Shown here: positions 16,470 to 25,709 of the stretch, piece after piece
Numbering within the stretch: position 1 is the first letter of the stretch
Layout: every line of letters starts with the position of its first letter
Program-made: the position numbers and the translations under genes
Notes under the pieces: model-generated
What the model was told of the DNA's origin: nothing
The model's input: the letters and a program-made list of their open reading frames with translations, nothing else
Databases searched by the model: none
Origin: Brachybacterium epidermidis
GTDB taxonomy: Bacteria; Actinomycetota; Actinomycetes; Actinomycetales; Dermabacteraceae
Assembly (NCBI RefSeq): GCF_015209585.1
Contig: NZ_JADEYR010000015.1
Location: forward strand, 1-64,000
Direction of reading: 5' to 3'
DNA: 64,000 nt

Positions 16470-17518
16470 GCCGCTGCCTCCTCGACCGGCGGGGTGTAGG
16501 AGAGCACCTGCTGAGGGTCGATGACCAGACGCACGTCGTCCCCAGGGCTCCACAGGCCCGTGCCCAGCGCGTCATCCATGATGCGGATGACCTGCAGGAG
16601 ACCGTCTCCGACCTCGATCTCGAAGGTCGAGGTGGCACCCTCGTACCGGCGGCGCCGCACCCGTCCCTGCAGGGGGACGCCGCGTGGCGTCGAGTGCGAT
16701 GCTGAGCTCTCCGGGCGGATCTTCTCCACGCGAACGTAGTGCCGGCGGTCAGGGGCCAGGCCCGCTCCGCCGGCGTTGAGCATCTCCACCTGCCCCGGGG
16801 TGAGCCGGTTGACGTCCCCCAGGAACGTGCACACGAACTCGCTCGCCGAGGCGTCGTACAGCTCCGCCGGCGCGCCGAACTGCTCGATGCGCCCTTGGTT
16901 CATCACCGCGATCCGGTCGCTCATCGAGAGGGCCTCGTCCTGATCGTGCGTGACGTAGACGGTGGTGATGCCGAACTGTGACTGGAGATCCTTGAGCTGG
17001 ACGCGCAACTGCTGCCGCAGCTTCGCGTCGAGGTTCGACAGAGGTTCGTCCAGCAGCAGGATGCTGGGCTTGAGGATCAGAGCGCGTGCGATGGCCACAC
17101 GCTGCTGTTGACCGCCGGAGAGCTCGGAGATGTTCTTGTCCAGCTGCTCCGGGCTGAGGTTGACCTGCTCGGCGATCTCGTCGACCCGGCGCCGCAGCTC
17201 GGCTGCGGCTGTACGGCGGGTCGCGAGCCCGAACGCGATGTTGTCGCGCACGTTCATCGACGGGAACAGGGCGTAGTTCTGGAACACCATGCCGACCCCG
17301 CGCTTGTCGGGGGTGGCCCGGGTGACGTCCCGGCCGGCCACGATGATCCGCCCCCGGCTGGGGGTGACGAACCCCGCGAGAGTGCGCAGAGCGGTGGACT
17401 TACCGCAGCCCGACGGTCCCAGCAGGGTGAAGAACTCACCCTCATCGATGGTGAGGTCCAGTTGAGGCAGCGCCGTGAAGTCTCCGTAGGTGACGGTCAC
17501 GTCGTCGAAGGTGATCAT
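16466..17518 (-). CDS. ABC importer ATP-binding protein (PotA/FbpC-like)
   Basis: A 350-residue ATPase with Walker A LLGPSGCGKSTALRTLAG, Q-loop MVFQNYALFPSM, signature ELSGGQQQRVAIARAL, Walker B SILLLDEPLSNLD and switch His in VYVTHDQDEALSM. A C-terminal TOBE-like beta domain follows from about residue 240. Start chosen at the ATG 17516-17518, three bases from the binding-protein stop. The length and TOBE domain match the PotA/FbpC/UgpC group. It energises the adjacent fused permease. Confidence 0.92.
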   Translation of the reverse strand: MITFDDVTVTYGDFTALPQLDLTIDEGEFFTLLGPSGCGKSTALRTLAGFVTPSRGRIIVAGRDVTRATPDKRGVGMVFQNYALFPSMNVRDNIAFGLATRRTAAAELRRRVDEIAEQVNLSPEQLDKNISELSGGQQQRVAIARALILKPSILLLDEPLSNLDAKLRQQLRVQLKDLQSQFGITTVYVTHDQDEALSMSDRIAVMNQGRIEQFGAPAELYDASASEFVCTFLGDVNRLTPGQVEMLNAGGAGLAPDRRHYVRVEKIRPESSASHSTPRGVPLQGRVRRRRYEGATSTFEIEVGDGLLQVIRIMDDALGTGLWSPGDDVRLVIDPQQVLSYTPPVEEAAA

Positions 17519-17520
17519 GG

Positions 17521-18606
17521 TCAGCCCAGGTATTCCAGCTCGATCTTCTCGACCCAGTCGGGAAGGTTCTCGGCGACGGTCGGCCAGTCGATCTCCTGAG
17601 CGGTGAACGCATCGGTCTGGTCCACCGCGTCCTGATCGGCCTGGGCCAGCGCATCCTGGTTGGTGGGAGCGGTGAAGAACTCGTTGGACCATGCCGCCTG
17701 CAGCTCGGCGCCGCCGAACCAGTCGATGAACTCCTGGGCGGCCTCGGCCCGCTTGGAGTCCTTGACCAGCGCGACATGCTGGGTGGCCATCGGCACCCCG
17801 TTCTCGGGCTTCACGGCCTCGGTGCTGATGCCGTGCTCCTCCTCACGCGAGGCCTTGCCTGCCAGCCACATCTGGCCCATGTCGACCTCGCCGGCGGCCA
17901 TCCGCGCGTACAGGTCGGTGCCCTCGACCGCAGGGCTGCCGTTGGCGAAGTACTGCTCCACCGCAGCCCAGCCCTCATCGGAGACACCGAGGTCCCCGGA
18001 GGCATCCAGGTGGCGCGAGAGGATCCCCGACAGCACCATCTGCGTGGTCGCGCCGCCCAGGCTGCGCGGGGTCTCGTAGCGACCGTGGAAGGTCGAGTCC
18101 TCCCACAGTTCGGGCCAGTCGGCCGGGGCCTGCTCCGGGGTCGAGTAGGCGGCAGTGTTGTAGACCAGCATGATCGGCTCACGGACGATGGGCCAGAAGG
18201 TCTCCCCGTCGCCCATCTCGGCGTCGACAGAGCCGGACCAGGCGGGGGTGTACGGCTCGAGGACGTCAGCGGCCTTGATGTTCTCGAAGTAGACGTTGTT
18301 CAGACCGAAGACCACGTCGGCAATCGGATTGGCGGCCTCGGCGATCAGCCGGTTCTGGATGTCGCCGCCACCCAGGTCCACGAACTGCAGCTCGAAGCCC
18401 TCGGCCGCAGCCTGCTCGGCGAGCCATTCGCCGCGACCGTCGGAGACCGAGTTCGAGTAGACGACGAGGGATCCGGAGCCGGAAGAGCCGCCGTCGGAAC
18501 CGCCGGAACCGGAGCCGGAGGATCCGCCGCACGCGGCGAGTGCAGAGGTGCTTCCCAGGATCCCGGTGGCGATGAGGGAGTGGCGAATGAAGGAACGACG
18601 ATGCAT
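17521..18606 (-). CDS. ABC importer substrate-binding lipoprotein, probably Tat-exported
   Basis: A 361-residue family-1-like extracellular binding protein. The signal MHRRSFIRHSLIATG has a twin-arginine pattern (RRSFIR) and ends in the lipobox LAAC with Cys26, followed by a Gly/Ser linker. The mature part begins LVVYSNSVSDGRGEWLAEQ and has VVFGLNNVYFENIKAADVLE, like iron or 2-aminoethylphosphonate binders. The neighbouring phosphodiesterase points to a glycerophosphodiester or related organophosphate ligand. The start at 18606 has GAGGAGGACTCC just upstream. It is the first gene of the five-gene operon. Confidence 0.85.
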   Translation of the reverse strand: MHRRSFIRHSLIATGILGSTSALAACGGSSGSGSGGSDGGSSGSGSLVVYSNSVSDGRGEWLAEQAAAEGFELQFVDLGGGDIQNRLIAEAANPIADVVFGLNNVYFENIKAADVLEPYTPAWSGSVDAEMGDGETFWPIVREPIMLVYNTAAYSTPEQAPADWPELWEDSTFHGRYETPRSLGGATTQMVLSGILSRHLDASGDLGVSDEGWAAVEQYFANGSPAVEGTDLYARMAAGEVDMGQMWLAGKASREEEHGISTEAVKPENGVPMATQHVALVKDSKRAEAAQEFIDWFGGAELQAAWSNEFFTAPTNQDALAQADQDAVDQTDAFTAQEIDWPTVAENLPDWVEKIELEYLG

Positions 18607-18630
18607 GGAGTCCTCCTCAGGACGGAGCGT

Positions 18631-18644
18631 GCAGCACGCTTTCA
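18631..18644. promoter_or_regulatory. LacI-type half-conserved operator near the binding-protein start
   Basis: GCAGCACGCTTTCA has a perfect right half (CGCTTTCA) of the generic LacI-family operator TGAAAGCGCTTTCA, with nine of fourteen positions matching. It lies 25-38 bp upstream of the operon's first start codon. A better copy is at 18745-18758. Confidence 0.4.
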
Positions 18645-18744
18645 TAGTTGATTGACGTGAGAAGCTGGATGGAAGGGGAGTGGACAGCAAAGAGGCTGGT
18701 CAAGACGGGATCCGTAGTCGGGCTGCCGCAGATGCGGCACTGGA

Positions 18745-18758
18745 TGATCGCGCTTTCA
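18745..18758. promoter_or_regulatory. LacI-type operator, upstream copy
   Basis: TGATCGCGCTTTCA matches the generic LacI-family operator at twelve of fourteen positions. Its centre is 114 bp from that of the site at 18631-18644, close to eleven helical turns, and both share CGCTTTCATA in the same orientation. Together they could allow looping by the LacI regulator encoded at the end of the operon. Confidence 0.5.
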
Positions 18759-18930
18759 TAAGGAGTGTGCAGGCGCTACGTTGCACCGCGGTGTACGGGG
18801 CTCGGAAGTTCGGTGAACAGGTGGCGAATCCGGGCCGCGGAACCCGCGGGGAGTGATCTGTGGTGCGCCGACGAAGGTGAGCAGTTCTGCACTCCGGGGT
18901 CCTGTCATTCCTCTCACCCCCACCTGACAG

Positions 18931-18947
18931 ATACCCCTAGGGGGTAT
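18931..18947. promoter_or_regulatory. CsoR-like copper operator of the P-type ATPase
   Basis: ATACCCC-TAG-GGGGTAT is a perfect 7-3-7 inverted repeat in an AT-relieved promoter region, 50 bp upstream of the ATPase GTG. It closely resembles known CsoR boxes (TACCC/GGGTA dyads). A CTGACA -35-like box precedes it and TATATC overlaps its right arm, so a bound repressor would block the promoter. No csoR gene is in the window. Confidence 0.7.
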
Positions 18948-18997
18948 ATCCTCGTGGTGTAGGCGACGCAGGACCGCCGCACTTCCAGGAGGCACAC

Positions 18998-21334
18998 GTG
19001 GCGACCACATCGGACACGACCGAACCCCTCTCCGCACTCGAGGTGATCGACCTCGAGGTCGGAGGGATGACCTGTGCCAGCTGCGCGGCCCGCATCGAGA
19101 AGAAGCTCAACAAGCTCGAGGGCGTCGAGGCCTCCGTCAACTACGCCACCGAGAAGGCCAACGTGCGCGTGCCCGAGGGCATCAGCGCCGAGGACCTCAT
19201 CGCCGTGGTCGAGAAGACCGGGTACACCGCGACCCTGCCCGCGCCGCCTCCCCGCACGACCGCCGGTCATGGTGCGGACCCGTCGGCCGATCCCGCCAAC
19301 GCCACCGCCGGCCGCAGCGACGCGACCGGCGGCGCGACCGGGCACGATGCCGAGGACCCGGAGCTGCGCAGCCTGCGCCACCGCGTGATCGGTGCCGCGA
19401 TCCTCTCGGTCCCCGTGATCGCGCTGGCGATGATCCCGGCGCTCCAGTTCGACTACTGGGGCTTCGCCTCCCTCACGCTCGCCGCTCCCGTGGTGGTGTG
19501 GGCCGGCTGGCCGTTCCACCGCGCCGCCTGGATCAATGCCCGCCACGGCGCGGCCACCATGGACACCCTGGTCTCGGTGGGCACCACCGCCGCGTTCCTG
19601 TGGTCGATCCTGGCGCTGTTCGTGGGCACCGCCGGTGATCGCGGCACCACCCACCACTTCAGCTTCGCCCTCGAGCGCACCGACGGGATGAGCAACATCT
19701 ACCTCGAGGTCGCCGCCGGGGTGATCACCTTCGTGCTGCTGGGCCGCTACTTCGAGAAGCGCTCCAAGCGCCAGGCCGGCGCTGCCCTGCGCGCCCTGAT
19801 GGAGATGGGCGCCAAGGAGGTTGCGGTGCTGCGCGACGGCGCCGAGCAGCTGATCCCCGTGGAGCAGCTCGCCGTGGGGGATGAGTTCGTGGTGCGCCCG
19901 GGCGAGAAGATCGCCACCGACGGCATAGTGGTGACCGGTTCCAGCGCCGTGGACATGTCCATGCTCACCGGCGAGTCCGTGCCCGTCGAGGTGGGGGAGG
20001 GCCACGAGGTCACCGGCGCCACCGTCAACGAGGGCGGGCGTCTGGTGGTGCGCGCCACCCGCGTGGGCTCGGACACCCAGCTGGCGCGCATGGCCAAGCT
20101 GGTCGAGGACGCCCAGTCCGGCAAGGCCGAGATCCAGCGCCTGGCCGACCGCGTCTCCGGCATCTTCGTGCCGATCGTGTTCGTGATCGCCATCGCGACC
20201 TTCATAGGCTGGCTGGTCTTCGGCGGCAGCGCCGTGATGGCCGGCACCGCCGCCGTGGCCGTGCTGATCATCGCCTGCCCCTGCGCCCTGGGCCTGGCGA
20301 CCCCCACCGCCCTGCTGGTCGGTACCGGCCGCGGCGCCCAGATGGGCGTGCTGATCAAGGGCCCCGAGGTGCTGGAGAGCACCCGCCGCGTGGACACCAT
20401 CGTGCTGGACAAGACCGGCACCGTCACCACCGGCACCATGACCCTGCAGGACGTCGTCCCCGCCGCCGGCACCGACCGCACCGCCCTGTTGCGTCACGCC
20501 GGCGCAGTGGAGGCCGCCAGCGAGCACCCCATCGCCCGCGCCATCGCCGCCGGTGCCGCCGGGGAACTGGGCCGTCTTCCGGAGGTCACCGACTTCCAGA
20601 ACCTCGCGGGCTCCGGCGTGCGCGGCACCGTTGATGGCGTGCCAGTGCAGGTGGGTCGCAACATCCCGGGGGCCGACGAGCTCCCGGCCGATCTCGCCGC
20701 CGCCCTCGAGCAGGCCCGCGGCGATGGTCGCACCGCCGTGCTGGTGGCCTGGGACGGCCAGGTGCGCGGCCTGCTCACCGTGGCCGACGAGGTCAAGCCC
20801 ACCAGCGCCCAGGCCGTCGCCCAGCTTCGCGAGCTGGGCCTCACCCCGGTGCTGCTCACGGGAGACCACGAGACCGTGGCCCGCCGCGTCGCCGCCGAGG
20901 TGGGCATCGACGAGGTGATTGCCGAGGTGATGCCCGAGGACAAGGTGGGCGTGATCGAGGGCCTGCAGGGCGACGGCAAGGTCGTCGCGATGGTGGGCGA
21001 CGGTGTGAACGACGCCCCGGCCCTCGCGCAGGCCGACCTGGGGCTGGCCATGGGCACCGGCACCGATGTGGCCATCGAGGCCGCGGACATCACCCTGGTG
21101 CGCGGTGACCTGATGGCCGCCGTGGATGCAATCCGCCTCTCACGCCGCACCCTGCGCACCATCAAGGGCAACCTGTTCTGGGCCTTCGCCTACAACACGG
21201 CCGCCATCCCGGTGGCCGCCTTGGGCCTGCTGAACCCCATGCTGGCCGGTGCCGCGATGGCGTTCTCCAGCGTGTTCGTGGTCTCCAACAGCCTGCGCCT
21301 GCGCGGCTTCGGCAGCGTGGCGAGCGAGGGCTGA
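18998..21334 (+). CDS. copA: Copper-exporting P1B-type ATPase
   Basis: A 778-residue ATPase with one N-terminal heavy-metal domain ([16 protein letters not shown], Cys26 and Cys29), eight predicted membrane helices, the CPC transport motif [14 protein letters not shown] (Cys427, Cys429), the phosphorylation site DKTGT (Asp471), the HP motif [10 protein letters not shown], and the hinge [19 protein letters not shown] with a single HMA and the CsoR-like operator support Cu(I) export; silver is also possible. The GTG start at 18998 follows AGGAGGCAC. No copper chaperone gene is adjacent. Confidence 0.9.
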   Translation: MATTSDTTEPLSALEVIDLEVGGMTCASCAARIEKKLNKLEGVEASVNYATEKANVRVPEGISAEDLIAVVEKTGYTATLPAPPPRTTAGHGADPSADPANATAGRSDATGGATGHDAEDPELRSLRHRVIGAAILSVPVIALAMIPALQFDYWGFASLTLAAPVVVWAGWPFHRAAWINARHGAATMDTLVSVGTTAAFLWSILALFVGTAGDRGTTHHFSFALERTDGMSNIYLEVAAGVITFVLLGRYFEKRSKRQAGAALRALMEMGAKEVAVLRDGAEQLIPVEQLAVGDEFVVRPGEKIATDGIVVTGSSAVDMSMLTGESVPVEVGEGHEVTGATVNEGGRLVVRATRVGSDTQLARMAKLVEDAQSGKAEIQRLADRVSGIFVPIVFVIAIATFIGWLVFGGSAVMAGTAAVAVLIIACPCALGLATPTALLVGTGRGAQMGVLIKGPEVLESTRRVDTIVLDKTGTVTTGTMTLQDVVPAAGTDRTALLRHAGAVEAASEHPIARAIAAGAAGELGRLPEVTDFQNLAGSGVRGTVDGVPVQVGRNIPGADELPADLAAALEQARGDGRTAVLVAWDGQVRGLLTVADEVKPTSAQAVAQLRELGLTPVLLTGDHETVARRVAAEVGIDEVIAEVMPEDKVGVIEGLQGDGKVVAMVGDGVNDAPALAQADLGLAMGTGTDVAIEAADITLVRGDLMAAVDAIRLSRRTLRTIKGNLFWAFAYNTAAIPVAALGLLNPMLAGAAMAFSSVFVVSNSLRLRGFGSVASEG

Positions 21335-21515
21335 CGCGCGGGCGGCCCGCCGGGCCGCTGCTCGAGCCTGCGGAGCCGGCGCGCCCCGCCCCGTGCATCC
21401 CGTCGGCAGCCCGGCCCCCGGGGGTGCGGGGCATCGGCCGGCGGGCAGTGCCGCACGGGTCACACGGGGCCCCGCGGCCCGATCCAGGGACGATGCCCGG
21501 GCATACCCTGGTGGG

Positions 21516-23318
21516 GTGTCCGCCCTCCTGCGCATCGCCCGCTTCACCCGTGAACTGACCCCGCTGTACCTCGCCATCATTCTGTGCTCCGTGCTGACGG
21601 CGGTGGCGGGGCTCGCGGTGCCGTTCCTGATCGGCAACGCCACCGATGCGATTGCCGCGGGGATCGGTGGGCAGACCACCACCGAGCAGGCGCTGCGCAC
21701 CGCCCTGCTGATGGCCGGTGCGCTGCTGCTGGCGGAGCTGGCCTCCACCGTCATCTCCAACATCGGCGGCTGGTACGGCGACGTGATGAGCAACCGGATG
21801 CGCACCATGCTCTCGGTGCGCTACTACGACAAGCTGCTTCACCTGCCCCAGCGGTGGTTCGACAACGAGATCACCGGCACCGTGGTGGCCCGCCTGAACC
21901 GCCCGATCACCGAGATCACGGGCTTCGCGAAGATGTTCTCCAACTCCTTCGCCACCATGCTGATCACCACCGCCGCGGTGCTCGCCATCAGCGCCTGGTA
22001 CGCGTGGCCGCTGGCCGCCCTGCTGCTGATCGTGTTCCCGGTGTACGTGTGGCTGACCGCGCTGACGTCGGTGAAGTGGCAGCGCCTGGAGGGCGAGAAG
22101 AACGAGCAGGTGGACATCGCCTCGGGTCGCTTCGCCGAGGTGATCGGCCAGATCCGCGTGGTGAAGTCCTTCGTGGCGGAGAGGGCCGAGCTGGACGACT
22201 TCACCCGTCGCTTCTGGTCAACCGACCGCATCACCCGTGAGCAGTCCCGTCACTGGCACGGCATGGACATGGCCCGCCGTGCGGTGCTGAACATCGTGTT
22301 CTTCGGGATCTACGCGATCATCTTCTGGCAGACCGCCGCCGGCGAGTTCTCCATCGGCACCATGGTGCTGCTGATCCAGCTGATGACCATGGCCCGCCAG
22401 CCGGTGCAGAACATGAGCTTCGTGATCGACACCGCCCAGCACGCGATCGCCGGCTCCAAGGACTACTTCCGGGTGATGGAGACCGAGGTCGACCCGCGCC
22501 TGCTGGCCACGGGTGAGGATCCTGCCGAGCATGCGATCGAGCCCGTGGCGGGGGCGCCCGCGATCTCCTTCCGCGACGTGCACTTCGCGTACGAGGACGG
22601 CCAGGACGTGCTGCACGCCATCGACTTCGCAGTCTCCCGCGGCGAGAAGGTGGCCCTGGTAGGGGAGTCCGGCGGCGGCAAGTCCACCATCGTCAACCTG
22701 CTGCTGGGCCTGTACGAGCCGCGCGAGGGCACCGTCGAGGTGGCCGGCCATGACGTGGCCGAGCTGCCCCTGGACGTGCTGCGCTCCCGCATCGGCGTGG
22801 TGCTCCAGGACGCCTCCCTTTTCTCCGGCACCATCCGCGAGAACATCGCCTATGGCCGCCCCGGCGCCACCGACGAGGAGATCCGCGACGCCGCCCGCCG
22901 CGCCAACGCCGACACCTTCATCGAGCGCTTCGCAGACGGCTACGACCAGATCATCGGCGAGCGCGGACTGCGCCTCTCGGGCGGTCAGCGCCAGCGCATC
23001 GCGGTGGCCCGGGCGATCCTCAAGGACGCCCCGATCCTGGTGCTCGACGAGGCCACCAGCGCCCTGGACACCAAGGCCGAACGGCAGGTGCAGGCGGGGC
23101 TGGACGAGCTGATGCGGGGCCGCAGCTCTTTGATCATCGCCCACCGCCTGTCCACCATCGCGGGCGTGGACCGCATCATCACCCTGGACGACGGGCGCAT
23201 CGACGAGATCGGCTCCCCGGCCGAGCTGGCGCAGTCCGGTGGCATCTACGCCCAGCTGCTGCAGCTGCAGAGCGCCGGCAACACCAAGCAGCTGGCCAGG
23301 TTCGACATCACCGGTTGA
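21516..23318 (+). CDS. ABC exporter, fused membrane and ATPase domains
   Basis: A 600-residue half-transporter of the MsbA/LmrA type. Six membrane helices occupy residues about 15-320 (LYLAIILCSVLTAVAGLAVP onward). The nucleotide-binding domain has Walker A LVGESGGGKSTIVNLL, signature LRLSGGQRQRIAVARA, Walker B ILVLDEATSALD and switch His in IIAHRLSTIAG. It should work as a homodimer exporting a lipid or drug. The GTG at 21516 begins the family N-terminus; the frame is open further upstream without family sequence. It stands alone between the copper ATPase and a convergent operon. Confidence 0.88.
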   Translation: MSALLRIARFTRELTPLYLAIILCSVLTAVAGLAVPFLIGNATDAIAAGIGGQTTTEQALRTALLMAGALLLAELASTVISNIGGWYGDVMSNRMRTMLSVRYYDKLLHLPQRWFDNEITGTVVARLNRPITEITGFAKMFSNSFATMLITTAAVLAISAWYAWPLAALLLIVFPVYVWLTALTSVKWQRLEGEKNEQVDIASGRFAEVIGQIRVVKSFVAERAELDDFTRRFWSTDRITREQSRHWHGMDMARRAVLNIVFFGIYAIIFWQTAAGEFSIGTMVLLIQLMTMARQPVQNMSFVIDTAQHAIAGSKDYFRVMETEVDPRLLATGEDPAEHAIEPVAGAPAISFRDVHFAYEDGQDVLHAIDFAVSRGEKVALVGESGGGKSTIVNLLLGLYEPREGTVEVAGHDVAELPLDVLRSRIGVVLQDASLFSGTIRENIAYGRPGATDEEIRDAARRANADTFIERFADGYDQIIGERGLRLSGGQRQRIAVARAILKDAPILVLDEATSALDTKAERQVQAGLDELMRGRSSLIIAHRLSTIAGVDRIITLDDGRIDEIGSPAELAQSGGIYAQLLQLQSAGNTKQLARFDITG

Positions 23319-23364
23319 TGGGCCTGTGCCACCCGAAACCCCGAGGGAGCTTCCGCTGCAAGCG

Positions 23365-23406
23365 GGGTCCTTGGCCGGGGGACCTAGCCCCGTGCGGGAA
23401 GGACCC
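23365..23406. terminator. Nested hairpin between convergent operons
   Basis: An outer stem GGGTCCTT (23365-23372) / AAGGACCC (23399-23406) encloses an inner stem CGGGG (23376-23380) / CCCCG (23388-23392). It sits between the convergent ABC exporter and FtsX-type permease genes, as a bidirectional terminator would. No U-tract is present. Confidence 0.45.
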
Positions 23407-23477
23407 ACGTAGGCAATCGATCTGACGCCGAAGCCAGGGATCCAGTGCCGATTACCACTGAAGGCACGGTATCGATG

Positions 23478-25709
23478 CTACGACTGTCCGGGTCGCCAGC
23501 GGCGAAGGGAAGAACCCTGAATGAGCGCGCTGATGGCCGTGATCATGGCGGCGGCAAGCAGGGGTAGGACAGTCGTGGTGAGGGCGTAGTTGCGGGGCAA
23601 TTGGCCGTCAAGGGGTGGAAGGAGATACGGGAAGGTCGTCACGTACGCGACAGCCCCTCCCGCAGCAACGGCGACGAGGAGGGGAACGAACACGCGGATG
23701 ATCGAAACCCCCAGGACGAACTGACGGCCAGCTCCCCACATCGACATGACTCCCGTCCGGCGGGCATGGGGGATGACGTCCCCCTGAACCGCCGCGGTGA
23801 TGGCGAGGCCGAAGAGCACGGTCAATACGCCGGCACCGGCAGCATTCCATCTGGCCTGGTCCCGGTTCTCCTGAAGGCCGGTGATCCACGAGTCGCCGAC
23901 GGGGAAGATTGCAGGTGGGGGAAGCATGGCGTGAGCAAGGTCTGACCGTAGAGCTTCGATGGGCAGATCACTCCCGTCGTAGCTGATGATGCTGGTGGAG
24001 ACGGACTCAGCGCTCGGCGGGACAACCAGGGGATCGGCGACCGTCACCGTGATGGTGGTTGACCAGTCCGCGGGTGCCAGGTAGTCCAAACGCGGATCTG
24101 GGTCGATCTCCGTGCGAGACAGGCTGCCGTTGGTGCAAGGCAGTCGAAGAGAGGTCAGGGTTGCGCATGAACCAGTGATGGCGGTGGTGGAGGTGGGGTC
24201 GTGGACGTCCCCGGGCATCGACACGGCAACCACTCCCGCGCGCTCCCCGAGGGTTTCGGCGAGCAGTTCGCGTTGGTCGGGGGTGTCGACTCGCCCGGTC
24301 ACCTCGAGGAGGGACGAACCGAAGGCAGCCTGGGTGGCTTGGGCATTGCGAGTGAAGGAGTTCGTCAGAGTGGACAGGACCATGGCGTGGGCGATGAGGA
24401 CGACCATGATGGCCATTCCGGCACCGAGACGGCGAACGGACCGCGGGTCGTTGAGCAATTGGCGGCCGGCGACGATCATCGCGGGGCTGCCGGCACCCCG
24501 CCCGAGCCGCGTCAGAGCACGGGCGGCAAGAGCGGTGGCGCTGCCGATGAACGAGGGAAGAGTGAGAGCGACCAGGCCCAGGCCGGCATAGCCGATCAGC
24601 AGTCTCGGAGTTGAGTCCTCCCAGCTGAGCGTGGCGATGAGTGCCTGCGTCATCGTGAGGCAGGCCAAGGGGAGAGGAGCAAGACTCCACCAGCGTTCCC
24701 GGACCCGCCCTGGAAGCGGTCTGGTCCCTCGTAGGCGCCGGGGACGGTTCATCACGATAAGGAGGCACACCGCGATGAGCCACCCTGCCCCAGCGGCACC
24801 GAGAGCCAGAGGTGCCTGGGCCCGAAGGTCGCGGGCCAGGATGACTGCTTCGGACGCGGGCACGGGCACGTCGATCAGCATCATCAGGGCAAGGATCGCT
24901 AGCGCACCGAGTCCGCCGATGACGAGACCGTGGCCCGTGGCGCCCCAGAGGAACGCTAGATGCTCACGGGGACCGGCGCCCTGGGCACGGAGAACCTGAA
25001 GCCGGCGATCGCGGCGTGCGGACCCGGTGCGGGAAGCGACCAGCATGAGTGTCATCGCTGGGAGGACGGCGGCGATGCCTGCTCCTGACAGCGCCTGGGC
25101 AAGGCTTCTCTGGTATGCGGCACCACCGAAGAACCCTTCTTGGTTCGCGCGGGCCGGATAAGGGACGCCGTAGCCGGTCAAGGGAATGCCTTCGACCCGG
25201 TCGAGGATGTCATCGGCCGGACGGACATAGGCGATCCGTTCCTGTGGAGAGACGAGGCCCTCCAACTGGATCGTCTGCCTGCTTTCCGTGCCGTAGCGCT
25301 CGAGGACCTCCCGTCCCGCCTGGGTCCCACGGAGAGCGGGCGCGAGGACGACCTGCCCGGGGTCAGGCCAGGCCTCCAAACCAGGGGGGAGAGGAGTGTC
25401 GGCTTCCGGGACGACAACGAAGACATGCACCCAGCGACCGTCTGCCGTATCGGCAATGATGCGCCACCTCGGCCCCTCGACGGTCATCCCGCCGACCCCG
25501 GTGTAGGCAGTAGGAACCCGCGCGTAATCCCGTTCCAAACGCTCCTGGTAGCTTCCGATCAGGATGCCCATCGCGGCGATGGCCAATGTCAGAAGCGCTG
25601 TGGCGACTGTGATCACAAGGGTTCCCGTGCGTCGTTCCGGAGTGCCGCGATCCACGTCCTTCCCGAGACGGACCCACGAGTAGCGCGCCGAACCCGCTTG
25701 GCGCGTCAC
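23478..25709 (-). CDS. FtsX-type ABC permease of a bacteriocin-locus-like exporter
   Basis: A 743-residue membrane protein with a MacB/FtsX layout. There is a first helix (LVITVATALLTLAIAAMGIL) and a large outside domain (about residues 60-180). A helix bundle with FtsX-like coupling sequence LQVLRAQGAGPREHLAFLWG follows, then further helices, a second outside domain (about 455-600) and a final three-helix bundle ending LPLLAAAMITAISALI. Its GTG start overlaps the ATPase stop by four bases. Permeases of this size beside a matching ATPase and a small secreted peptide occur in bacteriocin/immunity loci; that role is inferred. Confidence 0.75.
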   Translation of the reverse strand: MTRQAGSARYSWVRLGKDVDRGTPERRTGTLVITVATALLTLAIAAMGILIGSYQERLERDYARVPTAYTGVGGMTVEGPRWRIIADTADGRWVHVFVVVPEADTPLPPGLEAWPDPGQVVLAPALRGTQAGREVLERYGTESRQTIQLEGLVSPQERIAYVRPADDILDRVEGIPLTGYGVPYPARANQEGFFGGAAYQRSLAQALSGAGIAAVLPAMTLMLVASRTGSARRDRRLQVLRAQGAGPREHLAFLWGATGHGLVIGGLGALAILALMMLIDVPVPASEAVILARDLRAQAPLALGAAGAGWLIAVCLLIVMNRPRRLRGTRPLPGRVRERWWSLAPLPLACLTMTQALIATLSWEDSTPRLLIGYAGLGLVALTLPSFIGSATALAARALTRLGRGAGSPAMIVAGRQLLNDPRSVRRLGAGMAIMVVLIAHAMVLSTLTNSFTRNAQATQAAFGSSLLEVTGRVDTPDQRELLAETLGERAGVVAVSMPGDVHDPTSTTAITGSCATLTSLRLPCTNGSLSRTEIDPDPRLDYLAPADWSTTITVTVADPLVVPPSAESVSTSIISYDGSDLPIEALRSDLAHAMLPPPAIFPVGDSWITGLQENRDQARWNAAGAGVLTVLFGLAITAAVQGDVIPHARRTGVMSMWGAGRQFVLGVSIIRVFVPLLVAVAAGGAVAYVTTFPYLLPPLDGQLPRNYALTTTVLPLLAAAMITAISALIQGSSLRRWRPGQS

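Noticed and set aside
18765-18962. A 65-codon plus-strand frame between the phosphodiester operon and the copper ATPase
   Set aside because: No ribosome-binding site or family features, and it overlaps the CsoR-like operator and promoter region.
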